From contig VHZZ01000026.1 in the NCBI GenBank assembly GCA_009801015.1, positions 280,990-326,238 of the forward strand: 45,249 bases of DNA. Direction: 5' to 3'. A program made the translations under genes and the position numbers. The notes beneath the pieces are model-generated. The model did not search any database. It worked only from the letters and a program-made list of their open reading frames with translations, and was not told the DNA's origin. Below, piece by piece: positions 39,966-45,249 of the stretch (its first letter is position 1; every line of letters starts with the position of its first letter). The DNA comes from Silene noctiflora. Lineage: Eukaryota > Streptophyta > Magnoliopsida > Caryophyllales > Caryophyllaceae.

Positions 39966-41782
39966 TTAGGCAGTAAGTGGATTATATATCCGATGTTTAT
40001 ACTTTCTGAGTATTATAATAAAAAATTAGTGTAGATCTCGCACATTTGCGGTATATATAGAGGTTTTGTTTTTAGTTATTATTTTAATATTTTAAATTGA
40101 TACGTCATTAATTAATTTGTCATATACCTCATTGTATTTCGATATGAGAAAAAAAAATGAACTATGAACTAATAAAGAGAATTTAGTAAAGTTATAAAAT
40201 GTGTTTAATGATTTTTTTTGTTTTAACATAAAACTAATGATTACAAATAATATTTTTTCTCAAATTATGTTAATGGTTTGTTTTTTTGCGACGAAATTAA
40301 TAATTTCAGTTTAATGTTTTGTTTTATACAAAATGTGTCAAGTCATTCTTTAATTATAATAATACATAAAAAAATTAGAAATTTAAAGTTTATAAAATTA
40401 TAGTGAATTTATCTTATTATAATATTAAAATTTAGATTTTAAAGAAAATATTATTACTTGATAGATTATTTTGATGAAATGATAATAATCTAATGAAAAA
40501 AATCCTTTTGTTTCCTTATTTAGCCTGATACCTTTTGGAGGAAATAATTCTTTGGAGGAAAAAATTCAGAGAATTTTATTTTCTTAGTATATAGAAGGAT
40601 TTGAGTTTTGTTGTAAAAATGATGAGTTTTACTATAAAAATTTTGAGTTCATTCACTATAACATTAAGATAAAAAAAATTACAATAAAACTCAAAAACAT
40701 TACATACAAACTTAGTTAAATTTGAGTTTTGATGGAAAAAAAATTAAAATCAAACCTATAAATTTTAATAAGCTCAGAAAAAATATACATATGCTCAAAA
40801 ATAAATAAGGTTTGAGATAATAAGCTCAGAAAAAATACACATATACTCAAAAACAAGTAAAATCAGAGGTAATACATCCGATGTATGTTCTTTTTTTCTC
40901 AAATTTAGGCCCCGTTTTTTTCCAGTAAGTGGATTATATATCTGACCTACTACATCATATGATATAGTTTTTGAGTATTAAGATAAAGTTTTTGAGTTTT
41001 ATTTTAATATTATGAGTTTTATTTTAATGTTTTTGGGTTAATTCTTTTAAACATAAAATTAAAAAATTTACCAATATAACTCAAAAACATTACATATAAG
41101 CTCATAAAAACATTATAAAGCTCAAAAAAAATACCCAAAAACTCAACTATAAATGGAGTCTGAGGTAATTATAATCTTTTTTTTCGGTTAATGAAAGTTA
41201 AATTAAATTGAATAAAGCTTAGTTGAAGTAAGAGTTAAAAACTCAATTAAAATGAGTTTAAATTAAGGCTGAAAGAAGAGAGCTTTAGTTTGATTCGATT
41301 GATTTATTTGTTTTAGGCTCTGTTACTTTGGATTGAATGATGATGAATTGAACTTAAACGAGCTAGAATGAGCTGAATTGAATTGAAATTTGGTGAGATA
41401 AATAGAGTTGAAATATGCTGAGTAGAAAATAAGGCGAAAAGAACAAAACCTTAGGATTAAGATCGATAAATAATACAAGTATTTTATTTGAATAAATGTG
41501 ATATATTCTTTTTGTTAATTACTAAGCATTTTTTCTATCTATTTTATTTGACATATTTTAAATGTAAAATAGAGATGAATGTCTTATTTGAAAATCTGTG
41601 TTTTAGATTAATCGGTATTAGAGGGTACTTAGGTTTTAACTACTTTAAAAGAGTAGGGGTTGACCTTACTTGTCCCGTCACGTCTTCGGGTAACTTGCAT
41701 AAAGGAGAGATAAATGGAAAGTCATTCGATTATAATGGAACTTTAATTTTTTTTTTAAAAAAAGATTAGTTGATATTAGAGG
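39966..41782. other. AT-rich intergenic stretch with degenerate repeats
   Basis: CAGTAAGTGGATTATATAT occurs at 39971 and again at 40923, each followed by a GAGTATTA-type segment. AAACTCAAAAACATTACAT and its inverse GAGTTTTA-type words recur between 40600 and 41160. Probably old, overlapping mobile-element remains. No gene is supported. Confidence 0.5.
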
Positions 41783-42280
41783 TAGGATTGTAAATGAGCT
41801 CAGCCTACTCCACAAGCCTTTGGAATCGGTTCAATCAAAGCTCGGCTAGAGCTAAGCTGAGCCCAACGCGAGCCGAATCCGAGCACGCTAAGGCTCGGCT
41901 CGGAAGCTCGTTATTTTTTAAATTACTTAATTTTTATCAATATTACTTAGATTATATCAATTTTTATGATGAAATGATCATAATGTTAGTTTAGAAAATA
42001 AAATAACATAAGAAATATTATTTAAAGGTAATAAATGGAAAAAAAATTAGCTTAAAATGAAATCTTTAATCTTAAATTTAACGTAAGAATTAAAATAATG
42101 ATCGGAAAAAATGGTACTCGAACAAAGCTCGGACTCGTAAAATATCATACAAGCCAATCTCAACCCTTAATTTCATGAGCTCGGGTTCGTTCTCGGAGTC
42201 GAACTCGACTCTTCACAATATGATCCGAGCTCGATATGATGGACCTCGGTTTGACTCGACTCGACTCGTTTACACCCCTA
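41783..42280. mobile_element. hAT-type element, CTCGG/GAGCTCG-rich, 498 bp
   Basis: The left end TAGGATTGTAAATGAGCTC is an imperfect inverse of the right end GACTCGTTTACACCCCTA. The flanks ATATTAGAGG and ATATTTAGAGG are near-identical, so an old 8-bp duplication is likely. GAGC, CTCGG and CGAACTCG words are dense at both ends around an AT-rich middle. Confidence 0.7.
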
Positions 42281-42924
42281 ATATTTAGAGGGCACCAACA
42301 ATTTCTAATCCATTATTGGGCCTGGACCAAGTTTTAATCCACAGCCCAAAGCCCATTATCTGAATTATTGTTAAGTTGTTTGTGAACATGAAAAATATTT
42401 CATGCCATTATCCTCTTTAAGACTTTAATAAAGCATCATAATAGGTGAACAATAATCCACCAATTCCACTAAAAATTAGTGCATTGTTGAAAAAGATGAA
42501 CTCCACCTAACAATAATTTAGACCTAATCTGGCTGGGTTCGGTTTGGATTATTTTCGAGTGTGTTATTATTAACTGATAATAAATTTTAAATCGGGTTGG
42601 ATAAAGTAAAAACTAATTTACTATATATTCACATCAGTGTGAGTCTTAGGTTTGTTGATGTGAAAACGAAAATTACTAGATCTTATAAAAAATTTCATTC
42701 GATATAACTCGAGTTCAATGTAAAATTAAATAAGTTAGTCTTATTCAAAAACGTTATACAACATAAAACTGCTTTATAATAGTTTTTTTTACATTAGATT
42801 TAGCGATAGTTGTATACAAAATGCAATAAAACATTTAAAATCGGTACATAGCAACAACCATAAACGAGAATTTGTAAAAACGACAAAAATGATCTACCTC
42901 AATTAAAAAACAAACCTAACATTA

Positions 42925-43090
42925 TGTTCCCGAGTTGGTCTCCCTTCAGACGGGTTATTTTGGTCTAAAACAATAAAACGAGGTTTTGAGACCAATTTAC
43001 GGTTAAATATGACCACTTTTGTAAAACAAATTACCATAAGATAGTCACAAAAATCCGGTTTTATTTGGCTGTCTGAAACCAAAAATTGCG
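42925..43090. repeat. Dispersed repeat, second copy of 7417-7600
   Basis: Both places share, in order, a GTTGGTC-CTTCAGA start, a TTTACGGTTAAAT-TGAC segment, AAAACAAATTACCATAA and a TTGGTTGTCT/TTGGCTGTCT end. They are diverged copies of one element of unknown class. Confidence 0.55.
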
Positions 43091-43114
43091 CATAATACCA
43101 TACATACACAAATT

Positions 43115-43440
43115 CTCATATGTGACGGACATTTTTCGTCAAAAGCTTATGACCTCTCACCTGATACAAGTAGGAGAGCAAGTGGAAAACAAGTGGGTAA
43201 AAACTTGTAAAACGTTACAAACTCGTGACGGTCACAACAGAGACTTATCGTAAATCATAATGGTGCAATTCACCACTAAAAACTAACAAAGCGTCTTGCT
43301 TGTGACGGATACTAGTCTCTCACAATAAAGCAAGTAGGGGTGAAATGGAGCATCACATGGATAATGTCACTTGCATATTATAAGAGGGCACTATCGATCT
43401 TCAGTTTGTGATGGATAGTGTCCGTTTTCGATGCCAAAAA
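43115..43440. repeat. GTGACGGA-rich segment, probable element ends
   Basis: GTGACGGACATT, CGTGACGGTCAC, TTGTGACGGATACTAG and GTGATGGATAGTGTCCG recur within 330 bp. This resembles terminal motifs of a decayed DNA transposon. The class is not resolved. Confidence 0.45.
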
Positions 43441-43716
43441 CACTACACTTTACAGTTTACACACATCATCATCCATTAATGAAAATTTCTGCAAGTTGCA
43501 AGAGACTTGCAATCCACGTGAAAACAGCCACCCAAATATTTAATATTCCCTACAAAATCCCGTGAATTTAATTAATTTATTAATTTATGCATAATATTCC
43601 TTATTTTATTAATTTATTATATCATCTGGTTTAGTCCGGATTAATACCATTCGATTTAGTACGGTTCGAACCCAAATATATACTGGGGGCAATGTGGCCA
43701 ATGCAGCTCACATGAT

Positions 43717-43738
43717 TTTTTTTTTTTTTTTTTTTTTT
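43717..43738. repeat. Poly-T tract
   Basis: About 22 T, about 310 bp upstream of the hexosaminidase ATG. Confidence 0.85.
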
Positions 43739-43978
43739 GGTACTAAATGCAGCTCACTGCTCACATGATCCATCTTAATAACACCCATTTTCAAAAACCC
43801 ATGTAATAATATTAATTAATTTTAATGATATCAACCCAGATTTGATTTGATTGTGATTCTTATCTTTCTTTGATTAGTATTTTTTAGTTTTACAAATTTC
43901 ATTGTAGTATCATTTTTGAGCTGTTTATTTGTTGTAGTAATGTCATATCTTAAAAGGGTTTGTAATTTGATACTTTGA

Positions 43979-43988
43979 TTATATATAT
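43979..43988 (+). promoter_or_regulatory. Possible TATA box of the hexosaminidase gene
   Basis: TATATATA-type sequence about 60-70 bases before the ATG at 44049. The region is AT-rich, so the match is weak evidence. Confidence 0.35.
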
Positions 43989-44048
43989 GAATTGGGTATT
44001 TATTAATTTAGCATATAGTTTATGATATTATACAAATAAAGTGTAACT

Positions 44049-45249
44049 ATGGAGAAAAAAATGTTGAAAATGTTGCAATTTTTTGTTGTGTGTTTGTTAG
44101 AAGTTGTGTTGGTATTTGGTGCTGATAAAAATGTTGAGCAAATTAACATATGGCCATTGCCAAATTATGTTGAAAATGGGAATAAAGTTGTTTATATAAG
44201 TAATAATTTTGAGTTAAAAAGTGTTGGGAGTAAATATGGTGATGGTTTAGGGATATTGAAAGATGGGTTTGTGAGATTGATGCATGTTGTTACTTTAGAT
44301 CATGAAATTGATCCTAAATTTTCGCGGTTTGATCAGTCGGTTTTTCTCAAAGGTGTTAATGTTGTTGTTCATTCATCCAGTCATGAGGTATGGAAAATGA
44401 TGTTTTGAAGGTTATGTTTCTGTGTTTAAATTAGTTAATTTTCAAGTGTTGGCTTTTGATTGTTACTGTTAGCTTGAATTATAAGACTGTGTACATCCGA
44501 TCCCCCCTTACCCTGCAATTTGCGGAAGTCATGAATTGCAGGAGTCATTGAGGCACTGGGGAAATGTTGTTGTAGTGTTAGCTTGAATTGGGATTGCTGA
44601 ATGGGTTTAGGACATTTTAGCATCTTGTGTTATGCATTTACAGTTTTTTTTACTGATCTTTAATGCATGCATTTGATTATGGCATGTTTCGAGAGTTTGA
44701 TTTAGTTCATTGTAAAGCATTGGTTTTTGCTAGAGCTACTTGGAGCTGGTACTGCTAAATGGGTTTAGATTAGAACATTACTCTGTCTCATTCAATTAGT
44801 TGTTTATGTTTCGTTAAAAAACTCCTCACAAAAGAATAAAAACGTAAACAGCTAGTTGAATGGTAGGGAGTATCAAGCATTTGATCATGCCATTGCTATG
44901 TTTTGAGAGTTCGGTTTAGTTAAATGTAAAGCATTCCTTTTTGCCAGAGTTACTTGGAACTAGGGTTGCTTAATTGATTTGGAACAGTATTTAATTGTAA
45001 CATGGCATATTTATGAGTTTGGTTTCGTTATGTGTAAAGCGTTGATTTTGGAGTTACTTTGGGGGATTATTTAGTAGAATAGTCGTTGAACCCATGATTC
45101 AATTTCAGCATATGAAGTGTGTATCTTCTGTGGCGGTTTCTGTTTTCTTCTGGTGTTAGCATAATAAAGATGTTGTGCTGGGATAATTGTCATTTGAACT
45201 GGTTTTTAGTTCTGCAGTTGCACTATGATGTTGATGAGTCGTACAATCT
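44049..45249 (+). CDS. GH20 beta-N-acetylhexosaminidase, 5' part only
   Basis: N-terminal part of a plant hexosaminidase (HEXO), which trims terminal GlcNAc from N-glycans in the apoplast or vacuole. Exon 1 is 44049-44387 (113 codons) with the donor GTATGG. Exon 2 starts at 45218 with LHYDVDESYN and runs off the window. A signal peptide covers about the first 25 residues. The GH20b-type N-domain follows: INIWPLPNYV, VYISNNFELKSVGSKYGDG, then GVNVVVHSSSHE. The wording is closest to HEXO3 as I remember it, but the catalytic domain is outside the window, so the paralogue is not assigned. Confidence 0.85.
44483..44576. repeat. Au-SINE-like segment in HEXO intron 1
   Basis: AAGACTGTGTACATCCGATC, CCCCCTTACCCTGCAATTTG and GAGGCACTGGGGAAATGTTG follow the Au-SINE 3' pattern, inverted relative to the copy at 330-455. 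A short GAATTGCAGGAGTCAT piece looks locally duplicated. Confidence 0.5.
44781..44870. mobile_element. Stowaway-like MITE in HEXO intron 1, 90 bp
   Basis: Ends CTCTGTCTCATTCAATTAG and CTAGTTGAATGGTAGGGAG are imperfect inverse copies, with TA at 44779-44780 and 44871-44872. Confidence 0.75.

Overview
This is a nuclear DNA window from a flowering plant, most likely a eudicot. The genes have GT-AG introns, AT-rich intergenic DNA and plant-type MITEs, SINEs and Helitrons, and the plant gene families present are a BGLU42-like GH1 glucosidase, a BIR1-type receptor kinase, a LETM1 homologue and a HEXO. The exact lineage cannot be fixed by eye. Isolated N bases (9265, 21069, 30679, 31761, 32610-32611, 33417, 33763, 38753) mark it as a draft assembly.

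Layout from left to right. (1) 1-6519 (+): a 502-residue HTATSF1/ELF9-type splicing factor. (2) 8775-13116 (+): a complete 13-exon cytosolic-type GH1 beta-glucosidase close to BGLU42. (3) 13855-16095: a tandem array of about 310-bp units, followed by a fresh tRNA-type SINE with a 15-bp target duplication. (4) 16948-23254 (-), with a leader intron reaching 25217: a mitochondrial LETM1-family protein with C-terminal EF-hands. (5) 26892-28262 (-): a single-exon secreted cysteine-rich protein that I do not recognise. It is built from repeated eight-cysteine (LTP-like) modules, and a broken paralogue lies in the opposite orientation at 29284-29704. (6) 30204-32594 (-): a BIR1-like LRR receptor kinase with HRN in place of HRD. 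(7) 36081-39426 (-): a five-exon NADPH-dependent alkenal/double-bond reductase. (8) 44049 to the end (+): the first exons of a GH20 beta-hexosaminidase that runs off the window.

The genes are ordinary, independently transcribed plant genes with no obvious shared pathway. The spaces and introns hold a dense set of small mobile elements. Clear Stowaway-type MITEs (TA duplications) sit only in introns. hAT-type elements, several with perfect 8-bp duplications, sit only between genes. Two short Helitrons and two tRNA-iMet-primed TRIM-like relics are also present.

The most interesting items are the multi-8CM secreted protein with its inverted decayed copy, the Stowaway insertion whose TA duplication forms part of a splice donor in the reductase gene (followed by a tandem duplication of that exon edge), the word-rich hAT elements, the 310-bp array that keeps one reading frame open in several units, and the repeated sequence inside the LETM1 leader intron.
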